From: Acinetobacter calcoaceticus DSM 30006 = CIP 81.8
Lineage (GTDB): Bacteria; Pseudomonadota; Gammaproteobacteria; Pseudomonadales; Moraxellaceae
Direction: 5' to 3'
Length of the DNA stretch: 64,000 nucleotides
Assembly: GCF_000368965.1 (NCBI RefSeq)
Contig: NZ_KB849780.1
Coordinates: 620,145-684,144 of the forward strand
Position 1 is the first letter of the stretch, and the number at the start of each line of letters is the position of its first letter. A program made the translations under genes and the position numbers. The notes under the pieces are model-generated. The model worked only from the letters and a program-made list of their open reading frames with translations, made no database searches and was not told where the DNA came from. Positions 17,392 to 25,167 of the stretch are shown here, piece by piece.

Positions 17392-17766
17392 ATGAAAAAC
17401 TTCACTATTATTGCTTCCTTATTTTTATTGGTTGGGTGTACTACTGGTCACAAGCAAGTTACTTCTGCTCAAGTGAATGATAATAAAATTACTTCAGAGG
17501 CTGAGATATATAAAAAGCAATATCAAAAGAAAATTTATAAAATATGGGATATTCCAAAGTCATCTACAGCTATGAGTGCAAGCGTTAAAGTATTTTTAAG
17601 TGATAGTGGAGAGATTGAGCAAATCATCTTTTTAGATAAAGAAGAACAAAAATTTAAAACAAGTATTGAAAAAGCGATCTGGCGTGCAAGTCCATTTGTT
17701 TTGCCTTCGAATCCAGAGGTAAGAAAACAAGCAAGAAAATTCAATATCAAATTTCAGGCGAAATAA
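17392..17766 (+). CDS. lipoprotein with a TolA/TonB C-terminal-like domain
   Basis: A 124-residue lipoprotein: lipobox LVGC at residues 13-16, a short linker, then a domain of about 85 residues whose pattern (IYKIWDIPKSS, SVKVFLSDSGEIEQIIF, FKTSIEKAIWRASPFVLP, then a terminal FNIKFQAK strand) resembles the C-terminal domains of TolA and TonB. Those domains bind envelope proteins. Here there is no inner-membrane helix or periplasmic rod, only the lipid anchor, so it is not a normal TolA or TonB. It may act as a small periplasmic adaptor (inference). Confidence 0.7.
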   Translation: MKNFTIIASLFLLVGCTTGHKQVTSAQVNDNKITSEAEIYKKQYQKKIYKIWDIPKSSTAMSASVKVFLSDSGEIEQIIFLDKEEQKFKTSIEKAIWRASPFVLPSNPEVRKQARKFNIKFQAK

Positions 17767-17908
17767 ATTAGTTTTTCTTAAAACAGTCGAAAAACATTTA
17801 TGTTCAGTACTGCTAGTTTGTGGAAATAGAGTGAAATAAATTATTTTCTTTAAATATAGAGAAATAATTATTTACTGTACTTCTATCGCTAGAGAATAAG
17901 AGTTTAGC

Positions 17909-17933
17909 AACCGCCTTTTGAGGCGGTTTTTTA
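17909..17933 (+). terminator. terminator
   Basis: AACCGCCT-TTTG-AGGCGGTT followed by TTTTT; strong intrinsic terminator. It lies about 140 bases beyond the TolA-like lipoprotein gene. Confidence 0.85.
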
Positions 17934-18046
17934 TCGGAAAAGGTATCTTAAAGTGTCAGTTACACAAATGATGATTGTTTGGTGTTGAATCTATCCGTTA
18001 ATTATTTAAGGATGGAATAACACAAGTTAAGTAAAGGATGAATCTC

Positions 18047-18247
18047 ATGATAGATGAAGAAAAGCCCTTAAATTTTGACGATGATGAAGAGCCTCTCGAT
18101 TTTGCCGATGAAGAATTTATCGATGATAAAAAAGAGGATGAGTTGTATAACAGCATTACAAAAGATGGCTCAAGCGTAGATCCCGCAGATGATGGTGAGC
18201 GACACATTCGCCCTGAAGATGGGGATCCGATCGAAATCGAACAATAA
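18047..18247 (+). CDS. very acidic small protein (66 aa)
   Basis: A 66-residue, extremely acidic protein (many Asp/Glu, few hydrophobic residues), predicted to be disordered. An ATG nine bases upstream (18038) directly abuts AAAGG; the ATG at 18047 is at proper distance from AAAGG (18033-18037) and is preferred. No domain is recognised. Such acidic small proteins can act as DNA mimics or buffers, but nothing here proves it. A terminator follows at 18254. Confidence 0.6.
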   Translation: MIDEEKPLNFDDDEEPLDFADEEFIDDKKEDELYNSITKDGSSVDPADDGERHIRPEDGDPIEIEQ

Positions 18248-18253
18248 CTCAAA

Positions 18254-18278
18254 GCCCAATTCAATATTGGGCACTTTT
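18254..18278 (+). terminator. terminator
   Basis: GCCCAAT-TCA-ATATTGGGC type stem just after the acidic protein gene, followed by ACTTTT. Confidence 0.6.
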
Positions 18279-18433
18279 AATAGGTTTGATTTTTTTATCT
18301 GAACAGTACGATATGCTAGAGGTTATTCAATCATTATCATTAATGACTTAAAAAATTGATACCTAAGCAATGAGTGTAGAGAGGTGTACATATATATTTA
18401 TTGAATGATTTATTCTCGAATTGAAGTAAAACT

Positions 18434-18943
18434 ATGAGTAATTATATTTCTACATTTACCAACAAAATCAAAAATAAAGCAGTTCCACCTGTCCCTGATG
18501 TTCTGATTGCTTTTAGGACTTTGAAAAATGTACCAGGCGGATTAACGCTATTGTCAAAAGTCGTTAGTCGAGTTGCTCCATATTTTCAGACTGTAAATCC
18601 AATTATCCAAAAATTAGATGTAGATGTGTGTGAAGCCTCGATCAAAAAAAATAAATCAATCGAAAATCATATCGGGACGGTACACGTGATTGCGATATGT
18701 AATGGGCTGGAATTTGTCATGGGTGTGTTAGCTGAAGCATCTGTGCCTCAACATTTAAGATGGCTACCTAAAGGCATGAGCGTAAATTATGTCGCTAAGG
18801 CAGATTCTGATATTAAGTTAGTGGCAACAATTGATGAGGAATGGAAGGTGGGAGATATGCAAATAAAAATTAACGCTTATAGAGCGGATGGGCAGCCTGT
18901 AGTTCAAGGATATATTACGCTTTGGGTTACAGAGAAAAAGTAA
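18434..18943 (+). CDS. DUF4442 hotdog-fold protein
   Basis: A 169-residue protein matching the DUF4442 pattern of thioesterase-like hotdog proteins: an N-terminal helical stretch, then HIGTVHVIAICNGLEFVMG, PKGMSVNYVAKA and a C-terminal strand series ending with VVQGYITLWV. These proteins are thought to act on acyl thioesters; the substrate here is unknown. It lies 15 bases upstream of the lysozyme gene and probably shares its transcript, an odd pairing. Confidence 0.75.
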   Translation: MSNYISTFTNKIKNKAVPPVPDVLIAFRTLKNVPGGLTLLSKVVSRVAPYFQTVNPIIQKLDVDVCEASIKKNKSIENHIGTVHVIAICNGLEFVMGVLAEASVPQHLRWLPKGMSVNYVAKADSDIKLVATIDEEWKVGDMQIKINAYRADGQPVVQGYITLWVTEKK

Positions 18944-18958
18944 ATAGCAGGGCATTAA

Positions 18959-19534
18959 ATGCAAAAAATATTGGATTTTCTCCGCAAAATTTTTACTGCC
19001 AAGCCTCAGCAAGATGCAACAGCGGATCACCTTATTGCTACGGCAACTGATTATGGCGATGAATTGATAGGTATCGCAGTTGATGAGATGTCTCTTAGTG
19101 TGGATGGTGTAAATCAAATCTGTAATTTTGAAGGGTTAAAGCTCAGTGCCTATGATGATGGTACTGGCGTATGGACTATTGGATATGGCACGACGCGATA
19201 TCCTAATGGTAAGCGTGTAAGTAAAGGAGACCAATGCTCTCTTGAGCAAGCTAAAGCTTACATGCAGCATGATTTAAAGATATTTGAGCGTGCAGTAAAT
19301 AGTTCTGTAAAAGTGCCTTTAAAACAGAATCAATTCGATGCACTAGTCTCTCTAACGTATAACATTGGGGTAGGTGCCTTTAAACATTCGACCTTACTCA
19401 AAAAGTTAAATTCAGGTGATTACAAAGAAGCAGCAAACCAGTTTGATGTCTGGGTAAATGCAGGCGGTAAGCGTTTGCAGGGACTGGTTAATCGCCGTGC
19501 AATGGAAAAGAAATTGTTTTTATCATCAAAGTAG
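18959..19534 (+). CDS. GH24 lysozyme (phage-type muramidase)
   Basis: A 191-residue protein whose C-terminal 140 residues form a T4/P21-type lysozyme. The catalytic triad E58-x8-D67-x5-T73 is in place (FEGLKL, AYDD, GVWTIGYGTT), followed by the typical NQFDALVSLTYNIGVGAF and FDVWVNAGGKRLQGLVNRR segments. It cleaves the glycan chains of peptidoglycan. There is no standard signal peptide; the 50-residue N-terminal part may be a regulatory or export region. No holin or other phage gene is adjacent, so this is a domesticated or stranded phage endolysin. Confidence 0.88.
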   Translation: MQKILDFLRKIFTAKPQQDATADHLIATATDYGDELIGIAVDEMSLSVDGVNQICNFEGLKLSAYDDGTGVWTIGYGTTRYPNGKRVSKGDQCSLEQAKAYMQHDLKIFERAVNSSVKVPLKQNQFDALVSLTYNIGVGAFKHSTLLKKLNSGDYKEAANQFDVWVNAGGKRLQGLVNRRAMEKKLFLSSK

Positions 19535-19573
19535 TTATCTCACTTTTTTATTAAACTTGGTTAAAAAGTCATG

Positions 19574-19602
19574 AAAAAGCCTCGAATGGTCAGGGCTTTT
19601 TC
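19574..19602. terminator. terminator between convergent genes
   Basis: AAAAAGCC pairs with GGCTTTTT around a 12-base loop, located between the lysozyme gene and the minus-strand AhpD-like gene. Confidence 0.6.
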
Positions 19603-19620
19603 ATATAGGAATTGAATCGA

Positions 19621-20040
19621 TTAACTTTTATCCCCTAAGGTGATTCTAAGTCTGTTTAATGCTCCCATGAGTGAAATGCTGGTCGTCAACTCTACAATCT
19701 CTCGTTCATTAAAATACTCGGCTAAATGAGCTTTTACAGTTTCAATTTTTTCAGATAAAAAAGTGACTGCCTCTGCAAGTTCAAGAGCAAGGAACTGCTT
19801 CTTTGAAAAGACATTCGAGTGTTTATAGCCCGGAATTTTATCAATGACTTCTTGGCTTACTCCCATATCTCTTAATTCTTGAGCATGAAAAGCGCAGCAG
19901 TAAGCACAGCCGTTGATTTGTGACACATATAACTCAGCTAAAGCAACTATCTGAGGATCAATGCCAGAGGTTCGTATAGATGCATGTGCTGAGTACAAAT
20001 GATTAATCGTTTTTTTAGCAACTTCTTTATATTCCATCAT
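19621..20040 (-). CDS. carboxymuconolactone decarboxylase / AhpD-like protein
   Basis: A 139-residue all-helical protein of the CMD/AhpD-like group. The redox motif INGCAYCCAFH gives Cys45, Cys48 and His52, the arrangement of alkylhydroperoxidase-type members that shuttle disulfides. It is divergent from an HxlR-type regulator and the two share a 107-base spacer that holds a palindromic operator, a common pairing in which the regulator senses an oxidant or electrophile and controls the enzyme. Start at 20040, or one codon later. Confidence 0.85.
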   Translation of the reverse strand: MMEYKEVAKKTINHLYSAHASIRTSGIDPQIVALAELYVSQINGCAYCCAFHAQELRDMGVSQEVIDKIPGYKHSNVFSKKQFLALELAEAVTFLSEKIETVKAHLAEYFNEREIVELTTSISLMGALNRLRITLGDKS

Positions 20041-20118
20041 ATTGGCTAGTCTTTTCGTGATAAAAAACTATTATTCATCACTAGGTATAGATTGTAAGTT
20101 AGGCACTATTTTGTTATA

Positions 20119-20139
20119 TAGGTATATTTTTTATACCTA
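20119..20139. promoter_or_regulatory. palindromic operator between AhpD-like and HxlR genes
   Basis: TAGGTATA-5 bases-TATACCTA, a perfect 8-bp inverted repeat in the divergent spacer and the most likely binding site of the HxlR-type regulator encoded beside it. Confidence 0.7.
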
Positions 20140-20147
20140 ATTAGACA

Positions 20148-20462
20148 ATGAAAGATAATATTTCTGGCTGTTCTGTAGAAGAGGCAATGACAGTATTAGG
20201 TGGCCGTTGGAGAATGTTAATTATTTCATTTCTCATCGAAAGACCTATGCGTTTTAATGAGCTAAGACGGGCAATACCTAATATTTCTCAAAGAATGTTA
20301 ACTTTAGAGTTACGTTTTCTTGAAGAAGAAGGTTTTATTAACAGAGAAGTTTTTGCGGAAGTTCCTGTTAAAGTTGAGTACTCATTAACGGAAGATGGTA
20401 AGAAATTAAACGGTTTAGTTGAGGTGCTAAAAGAAGTTGGCTCTTGGCTAAAAGTAAGATAG
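20148..20462 (+). CDS. HxlR-family transcriptional regulator
   Basis: A 104-residue winged helix-turn-helix regulator with the family hallmarks: Cys8 near the N-terminus (SGCSVEEAM), GGRWRMLIISFL, the recognition region MRFNELRRAIPNISQRMLTLEL and EEEGFINREV. The single N-terminal Cys is often the redox or aldehyde sensor in this family. It is divergent from the AhpD-like gene and probably represses it and itself through the 20119-20139 palindrome. Confidence 0.9.
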   Translation: MKDNISGCSVEEAMTVLGGRWRMLIISFLIERPMRFNELRRAIPNISQRMLTLELRFLEEEGFINREVFAEVPVKVEYSLTEDGKKLNGLVEVLKEVGSWLKVR

Positions 20463-20998
20463 TGCAGTTTATTTTATAGTTTTATTTACTTTGTTTCAGC
20501 TTGCGCCGAGATCGTATGTCATCATTTTGACAGGATCATTTATACAAGTTTTAGGCGTAAAAAAGCCTGATGCTACGAATCAGGCTTCAGTATTCATCGA
20601 CAATAGGAGTTGATGAACAAGACCAATCTAACAGACCTGCTCTATAAAGGCAAACCAATGGTCGACCGAACAGTTCATATAGGCATAATTTTCTCAAATT
20701 ATAGGCATTAAAAAAGCCCTTGCTCGAAAGCGAAGGGCTTAGTCGTTCATTGATCTAGCAATGAACTATATAAGGCTCATCTCATACTAAGTGCAGTATA
20801 TCTGAAATTGAAGCAAGAAAGAAGAAAACTTATGACAGTTATTTGATAACTTCTTAAATGTAATTTCAATCTTTAATAAGTATTCTAGTTTTAACCAAAT
20901 ATACACACTTAAACAATTAGTTGAAAAAAGTTTCCGTAATCGAATCAAATAGCATGTTAAGTTTTTCTCAATCATAAAAATTTAAAAAGGATTGAAGC
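20463..20998. other. structured intergenic region with four hairpins
   Basis: A 536-base gap with two similar modules. Module one: AAGCCTGAT/ATCAGGCTT (20562-20586), then TTCATCGAC/GTTGATGAA a few bases later. Module two: AAGCCCTTGC/GCGAAGGGCTT (about 20712-20738), then GTTCATTG/CAATGAAC (20745-20766). Each has a terminator-like stem followed by a second hairpin. They may be tandem terminators, or the ends of a small RNA from about 20590-20740. No protein gene was found. Confidence 0.5.
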
Positions 20999-21262
20999 AT
21001 GAAATTTTCATATCAGGATCTTGATGGAAAGAACGTTGAAGTAGTGTGTGAAAGTTATATTCATATACCGTCAGGAACAGCAATAAAATCTACAGAAGCT
21101 GGCAATTATCATCTTACTGAAAACTTCAGTTTCTTTAAGAAAACTGAAGCTGATTCTATACCTATCTATCGATTTGCCATTGACCAAAATTTTAATGTTT
21201 TTAATAGTGATGAATTACCCGCATTAGCTCAAATCGGCACTGACTGGAAAAAATTGGTTTAA
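20999..21262 (+). CDS. hypothetical protein (87 aa)
   Basis: An 87-residue soluble protein starting at ATG 20999 after AAAAAGGATTG. It shows a mix of short beta strands and aromatic residues and has no signal, membrane segment or known motif. A terminator follows its stop and separates it from the convergent EamA transporter gene. The function is unknown. Confidence 0.6.
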   Translation: MKFSYQDLDGKNVEVVCESYIHIPSGTAIKSTEAGNYHLTENFSFFKKTEADSIPIYRFAIDQNFNVFNSDELPALAQIGTDWKKLV

Positions 21263-21280
21263 GTTTGTATTCAAAAATAA

Positions 21281-21300
21281 AACCCTCAACTGAGGGTTGC
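21281..21300. terminator. terminator between convergent genes
   Basis: AACCCTCA-AC-TGAGGGTT, a strong short hairpin between the 87-aa gene and the minus-strand EamA gene. Confidence 0.7.
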
Positions 21301-21319
21301 ACCCTAAAATTTTTAAGAA

Positions 21320-22174
21320 TTATTTCTTTTTAAATACGAGCATTAAGCCTAGCAAAATTGCAATCATCCCAATTAAACCTGCCAGCGGTAACTTATTTTT
21401 TAAAATTAGAAAATCTAAAAGTGCAGTCACGATAGGAACCAAATAGAACAGGCTTGTCACATTTACAATATTGCCCTGACTTAGAAGTCGGTAAAGTATA
21501 AGCTGAGCAACTACAGAAATTAAAATTCCAAGAAATAAGACTGAAATAATCAGTTGTGAATTCCACGTTATTTCAAAATGTTCAAAGGGAACTATAAATA
21601 AGCAGACGACAAGACTGATTACATATTGTAGCGGTAAGACATCAGTCGGGGCTTGTTGAATGTTCTTTTGCATTATGGCCCCAAAAGTTATACAGATTAG
21701 GGCAGCCAAGGCAAACAGCACACCAATTGGAGCAATAAAAGACATTGTCAGGCTTTTCCATACTAAAAGTATGAGCCCTGCTAAAGAGATGCATAATCCT
21801 AACAGTCTTTCTTTTTGCCAATTCTTTTCCATAAGGCAAAGCGTGAGTATGGGCTGTATTCCCATAATTGTTGCCATTAAGCCAGGAGTGACTCCATGGG
21901 CCATGGCTTTAAAATAGCAAATTGAATAACCTGCGATTATAAGCAACCCAGTAAGTAGAACTTGTTTTCGAGTTCCATGTTTGGGTAAAAGTCTTTTTCT
22001 AAAAAGGGCAAGTACGAACAGAATAATTAAAGCAGTAGAAAAACGCAGAATTAATAATGCTATGGGTGAGGCATTATCAAGTCCCCATCGAGTAAAGATC
22101 GCGGCACTACCCCAGAGTAAAACAAAAGCGGATGTTGCACTTTGTGATGCAAGCATCTGTTTATTTAGGCGCAT
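21320..22174 (-). CDS. EamA-family (DMT) transporter
   Basis: A 284-residue inner-membrane protein with ten predicted helices arranged as two EamA repeats; the first starts VLLWGSAAIFTRWG and the second ends LFYLVPIVTALLDF and LIGMIAILLGLMLVF. Drug/metabolite-transporter proteins of this kind usually export amino acids or other small metabolites. The substrate here cannot be read from sequence. ATG at 22174 is preceded by AGGAGGAGG, an unusually strong ribosome-binding site. Confidence 0.88.
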   Translation of the reverse strand: MRLNKQMLASQSATSAFVLLWGSAAIFTRWGLDNASPIALLILRFSTALIILFVLALFRKRLLPKHGTRKQVLLTGLLIIAGYSICYFKAMAHGVTPGLMATIMGIQPILTLCLMEKNWQKERLLGLCISLAGLILLVWKSLTMSFIAPIGVLFALAALICITFGAIMQKNIQQAPTDVLPLQYVISLVVCLFIVPFEHFEITWNSQLIISVLFLGILISVVAQLILYRLLSQGNIVNVTSLFYLVPIVTALLDFLILKNKLPLAGLIGMIAILLGLMLVFKKK

Positions 22175-22188
22175 AAAACCTCCTCCTA

Positions 22189-22419
22189 GTGTGTGTAATA
22201 CCTAAGAAATACGAAGTGATAAAATTGTTAGTAATCGCCGTGTTCACACATTGTAGTGCTCCTGAGCATTTAACCATATTAGGTGCAGATCATGGCCTCG
22301 GACCTTTAGAGCCAATGGAGGCTGCGGTTTATCGGAGTAGGTCATCGTTAGAGTCGAAGGCTGTAGATCACTTATATGAATTACTCATTAAAACGCTCAG
22401 ACACTCAGTTAACGTTTAA
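22189..22419 (+). CDS. unrecognised short ORF (76 aa), doubtful
   Basis: An open frame starting at GTG 22189 with no ribosome-binding site, divergent from the EamA gene. Its protein contains GADHGLGPLEPMEAAVYRS but matches nothing I know. A hairpin with T-run (22444-22471) follows, suggesting that something is transcribed here. It could be a remnant of a larger gene or noise. Confidence 0.25.
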   Translation: MCVIPKKYEVIKLLVIAVFTHCSAPEHLTILGADHGLGPLEPMEAAVYRSRSSLESKAVDHLYELLIKTLRHSVNV

Positions 22420-22443
22420 TGGCCAAATCTTAAATTGATATTT

Positions 22444-22474
22444 AAATGTAAAACTAAAGAGCTTTACATTTTTG
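22444..22474 (+). terminator. possible terminator
   Basis: AAATGTAAA and TTTACATTT around a ten-base loop, then TTTTG. It lies downstream of the doubtful 22189 ORF and upstream of the small lipoprotein gene. Confidence 0.45.
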
Positions 22475-22571
22475 CGTGAAATCTACAAAAAAGCCTAGAA
22501 ACGTATGCTGATCGTAAAACTAATAAAAAGTATTTATTAACTCACTATCTGAACAATTCATGAGGCGAAGT

Positions 22572-22703
22572 ATGACAAAAATTATGGCTACCTTAGGTTT
22601 GGCTGCGATTATTTCTTTAAGTGTGAGCGCTTGCCAAGGTGAAAATGATACAAAACAGCAAGATAAAACGACAACACCTCATTCAATGGACAAAGATTCA
22701 TGA
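22572..22703 (+). CDS. tiny lipoprotein (43 aa)
   Basis: A 43-residue protein with ATG at 22572 after GAGGCGAAG. It has a signal peptide with lipobox VSAC near residues 18-21 and a mature part of only about 23 residues, rich in Gln, Lys, Asp and Thr. A good terminator (22722-22745) follows directly. Its length, signal and terminator make it a real gene although it is too short for most gene finders. Function unknown; it is similar in design to entericidin-like small lipoproteins, but I cannot claim homology. Confidence 0.65.
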   Translation: MTKIMATLGLAAIISLSVSACQGENDTKQQDKTTTPHSMDKDS

Positions 22704-22721
22704 TCTAGATGAATGGTTAGG

Positions 22722-22745
22722 CCCATCGTAAGATGGGTTTTTTTA
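22722..22745 (+). terminator. terminator
   Basis: CCCATC-GTAA-GATGGG followed by a run of seven T residues, beginning about 20 bases beyond the tiny lipoprotein gene. Confidence 0.85.
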
Positions 22746-22976
22746 TATCTTTTTATTTTTACTCTAAAGTGTGATTTGTAACTCACAATATTTATTTTTA
22801 ATGTCACTGTTCAAAATATGTTGACTAGTACGCTAGGTTTTAAATATATTTAAATGCAACATGAATCATTTTAAATATAACTCTATATTTAAAGTAAATC
22901 GATTCAAGTGCCATCAGATCAGAAATTTAACCTTTAAATTTGATTATAAAAATATTAATTAATCAAGGAGGTGGGT

Positions 22977-23264
22977 ATGGACGCTAAATTTCATTCTGAA
23001 AATGAATATGGTTTTATTCTAGACATATTGAATACTTATGTTGTGGTAAAGAAAACACTAAAAAATGATCATTATCCTTATGATTCATTTGGTTATCTTC
23101 TGGCTCTTTATCAGCCCCTAAAAGTCTATATTCCTCAGCTTCCACATCCGAAAATTTATATTGAGATTGGTGGAATTTCATATGACCGAATGATTGTGAT
23201 GCAAACAACAGACGAGACGGAAGCCATGAATGTTTTATTGGATTTAGGACAACTTGTTGTTTAA
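22977..23264 (+). CDS. hypothetical protein (95 aa)
   Basis: A 95-residue protein. The ribosome-binding site AAGGAGGT (22965-22972) is a perfect match, and ATG at 22977 is chosen over a GTG at 22971 that lies inside it. No signal peptide or membrane segment; the sequence has alternating hydrophobic and charged residues consistent with a small alpha/beta fold (PKIYIEIGGISYDRMIVMQT). I know no homologue. A perfect-stem hairpin lies 28 bases after the stop. Confidence 0.6.
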   Translation: MDAKFHSENEYGFILDILNTYVVVKKTLKNDHYPYDSFGYLLALYQPLKVYIPQLPHPKIYIEIGGISYDRMIVMQTTDETEAMNVLLDLGQLVV

Positions 23265-23291
23265 CAATTAAGTGATATTTTAATGCTGAGT

Positions 23292-23330
23292 TTAATTTAC
23301 TTAAGGAAAGCGTTTTCTTAAGTAAATTAA
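23292..23330 (+). terminator. 18-bp AT-rich hairpin
   Basis: TTAATTTACTTAAGGAAA pairs with TTTTCTTAAGTAAATTAA (one G-T pair) around loop GCG. No T-run follows, so it may stabilise the 3' end of the 95-aa gene mRNA instead of acting as a simple terminator. Confidence 0.55.
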
Positions 23331-23511
23331 CGACATAACTAAAGGTTCAAAATGGTTGTTGAAAGAGAAAACTTAAACAGATTATTTGTTGTTTTTATCC
23401 ATCCTCATTAAACAAAGACTCTAATAAGATACAAAAAACCACAAAAGCTAAATCTATAACTTTAAAAGAATTTGTTTATATAACTAAGAACATTAAAAGT
23501 AGGTCATCGTA

Positions 23512-23874
23512 ATGAAAAAAATATTCTTAGCAACACTCACTGGGTTGGCTTTATTGGGTAGTAATGCGGTATTGGCTAAACCAGATGCTGCCTTATTAAA
23601 AGAAGCGACAAAAAATGTAGTCACGGTGTCTAAAGCAAAAACCTTGGCTGATGAATCTGGTGTTACGTTAACAGGCACCATCGTAAAGCATATTGCTGGT
23701 GATCATTTTGAGTTTAAAGATGCAACTGGATCAATTGTAATTGATATAGATGATGACTTATGGAAACCTTTACAACTAAAAGCTGGAGATAAAGTCCGTG
23801 TTGTGGGAGAGGTGGATACACATAGAGTTAAGCCAACTGATATTGAAGTTTTCAAGATTGAGAAAGTTAAATAA
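23512..23874 (+). CDS. YgiW/YdeI-type periplasmic OB-fold stress protein
   Basis: A 120-residue secreted protein: signal peptide ending at VLAK, then a bacterial OB-fold (BOF) domain with the family pattern VTLTGTIVKHIAGDHFEFKD, GSIVIDIDDDLW and DKVRVVGEVD. In other bacteria YgiW/YdeI proteins contribute to tolerance of peroxide, cadmium, acid or antimicrobial peptides. It is monocistronic. The start ATG is 23512, after GGTCATCGTA. Confidence 0.88.
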   Translation: MKKIFLATLTGLALLGSNAVLAKPDAALLKEATKNVVTVSKAKTLADESGVTLTGTIVKHIAGDHFEFKDATGSIVIDIDDDLWKPLQLKAGDKVRVVGEVDTHRVKPTDIEVFKIEKVK

Positions 23875-23928
23875 AATCTGAAAATTTAGGTTAATACTGC
23901 TTAGATATATCGAAAACATTTAAAAGAG

Positions 23929-23956
23929 AACTCCTGCAAATAGGAGTTTTCTTTTT
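23929..23956. terminator. terminator between convergent genes
   Basis: AACTCCT-GCAAAT-AGGAGTT followed by TTCTTTTT, between the YgiW-like gene and the minus-strand GNAT gene. Confidence 0.75.
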
Positions 23957-23973
23957 AAGGACGATAATTTTTA

Positions 23974-24480
23974 TTATTGTGTTGCATTAAATGCCTCATG
24001 ATAGTGTACGTTTCCTTTAGGAATATTGCCTGAGAAGCTTAAGGCTTGGAAATATTCACTTGGCACATCGGGCAAAATTAGCTCAGGATAGGTTTTAAAA
24101 CCAAATCGGCTGTAATAGTTGGGATCACCCAGTAAAACACATCCTTTTGCACCTAATTTTTTTAATTTATCTAGTGATTTATTCATCAGAAGTGAGCCAA
24201 TACCAAGCCCCTGTTTATTTGGATGAACAGAAATAGGGCCTAAACCATACCAACCCATTTCCCCTGAACTTATTTGAACAGGAGAAATAGCAACATGTCC
24301 TATAACAGCGCTATCTTCAATTGCAACTAGAGAGATGGTCAATTGTCTGTGGTTTCTTAAACTATTCACAATAAAATGTTCGGTATGACTGGTGTGCTCA
24401 GCATTTTGAAAAGCTGCTTTCGTTAGTTTTTCTATTGCTTCAACATCCTCATTTCGTTCATCACGAATCGTAATATTCAT
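23974..24480 (-). CDS. GNAT-family N-acetyltransferase
   Basis: A 168-residue GNAT enzyme. The acetyl-CoA binding segment GPISVHPNKQGLGIGSLLM (motif A) lies near residues 81-99, followed by LGAKGCVLLGDPNYYSRFGF, the pattern of the YhbS-like subgroup. The substrate, probably a small amine or protein N-terminus, cannot be told from sequence. It appears to be a single-gene unit with its own terminator at 23929-23956. Confidence 0.88.
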   Translation of the reverse strand: MNITIRDERNEDVEAIEKLTKAAFQNAEHTSHTEHFIVNSLRNHRQLTISLVAIEDSAVIGHVAISPVQISSGEMGWYGLGPISVHPNKQGLGIGSLLMNKSLDKLKKLGAKGCVLLGDPNYYSRFGFKTYPELILPDVPSEYFQALSFSGNIPKGNVHYHEAFNATQ

Positions 24481-24672
24481 TAAAATTATTCCTTATTTAT
24501 TGAACATTCATACGCTTTAATTTTTTAAATAAGTAAAACTGTAATTTAGATTTCTAAGATACTTTATTTGTTACTGGTTACAACTACTAATTATCAAAAT
24601 CATACATAAAGTAAAATTTTATAAAAGTTATTTTTAATATAATAATCTCAAAATAATTTTGAGGATTGGAAA

Positions 24673-25101
24673 TTGAAAAAAATCATTAAAACTTTATTAT
24701 TATCTACATTGATTTCAACTATATCATTCTCTGCTTTAGCTAAAAATATTGAGCAAAAAGTTAATTTTTTACAAGGCTCAACACATGCCACATTCACTGG
24801 GAAATTTCAGGGTTATGACGATGTGAGATATAGAATCTCTGCAAATAATGGACAAATATTGAAATTTAATATTAATAGTCTTGGTAATTTAGCCTATGTC
24901 AATATTTTTGCACCAGGTAAAAAACCGGGTAAAGATAATGCATTATTAATTGGTTCAACTGTAGGATCGAGAGGAGAACTTACTTTGCCAGTTGATGGCG
25001 ACTATATTATTCAAGTTTATCAAATGCGTAATAGTGCTCGTAAAAATAAAACTGTGAAATATAGTCTAGATATCGAATTATTAAATAAAGTAAAAAAATA
25101 A
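24673..25101 (+). CDS. periplasmic protein with TTG start (142 aa)
   Basis: A 142-residue secreted protein. The only sensible start is TTG at 24673, seven bases after GAGGA; it gives a normal signal peptide (KKIIKTLLLSTLI, ending SALA). The mature part is a beta-rich domain (ISANNGQILKFNINSLG, ELTLPVDGDYIIQVYQM) resembling the pre-peptidase C-terminal (PPC) fold, with a basic C-terminus. Function unknown. The rare start codon suggests low expression. Confidence 0.7.
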   Translation: MKKIIKTLLLSTLISTISFSALAKNIEQKVNFLQGSTHATFTGKFQGYDDVRYRISANNGQILKFNINSLGNLAYVNIFAPGKKPGKDNALLIGSTVGSRGELTLPVDGDYIIQVYQMRNSARKNKTVKYSLDIELLNKVKK

Positions 25102-25167
25102 TATTTTATAAAATTTACTAGCTTTCACATGAGAGCTAGTAAATTTAAAAAATGATATAGATAGTCA

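Noticed and set aside
18959..19534. part of a larger prophage
   Set aside because: No integrase, capsid, tail, holin or attachment site was seen within several kb; the lysozyme gene stands without phage genes.
22189..22419. 76-residue ORF as a recognised gene
   Set aside because: It has no ribosome-binding site and no recognisable homology. Kept only as a low-confidence feature because a terminator-like hairpin follows.
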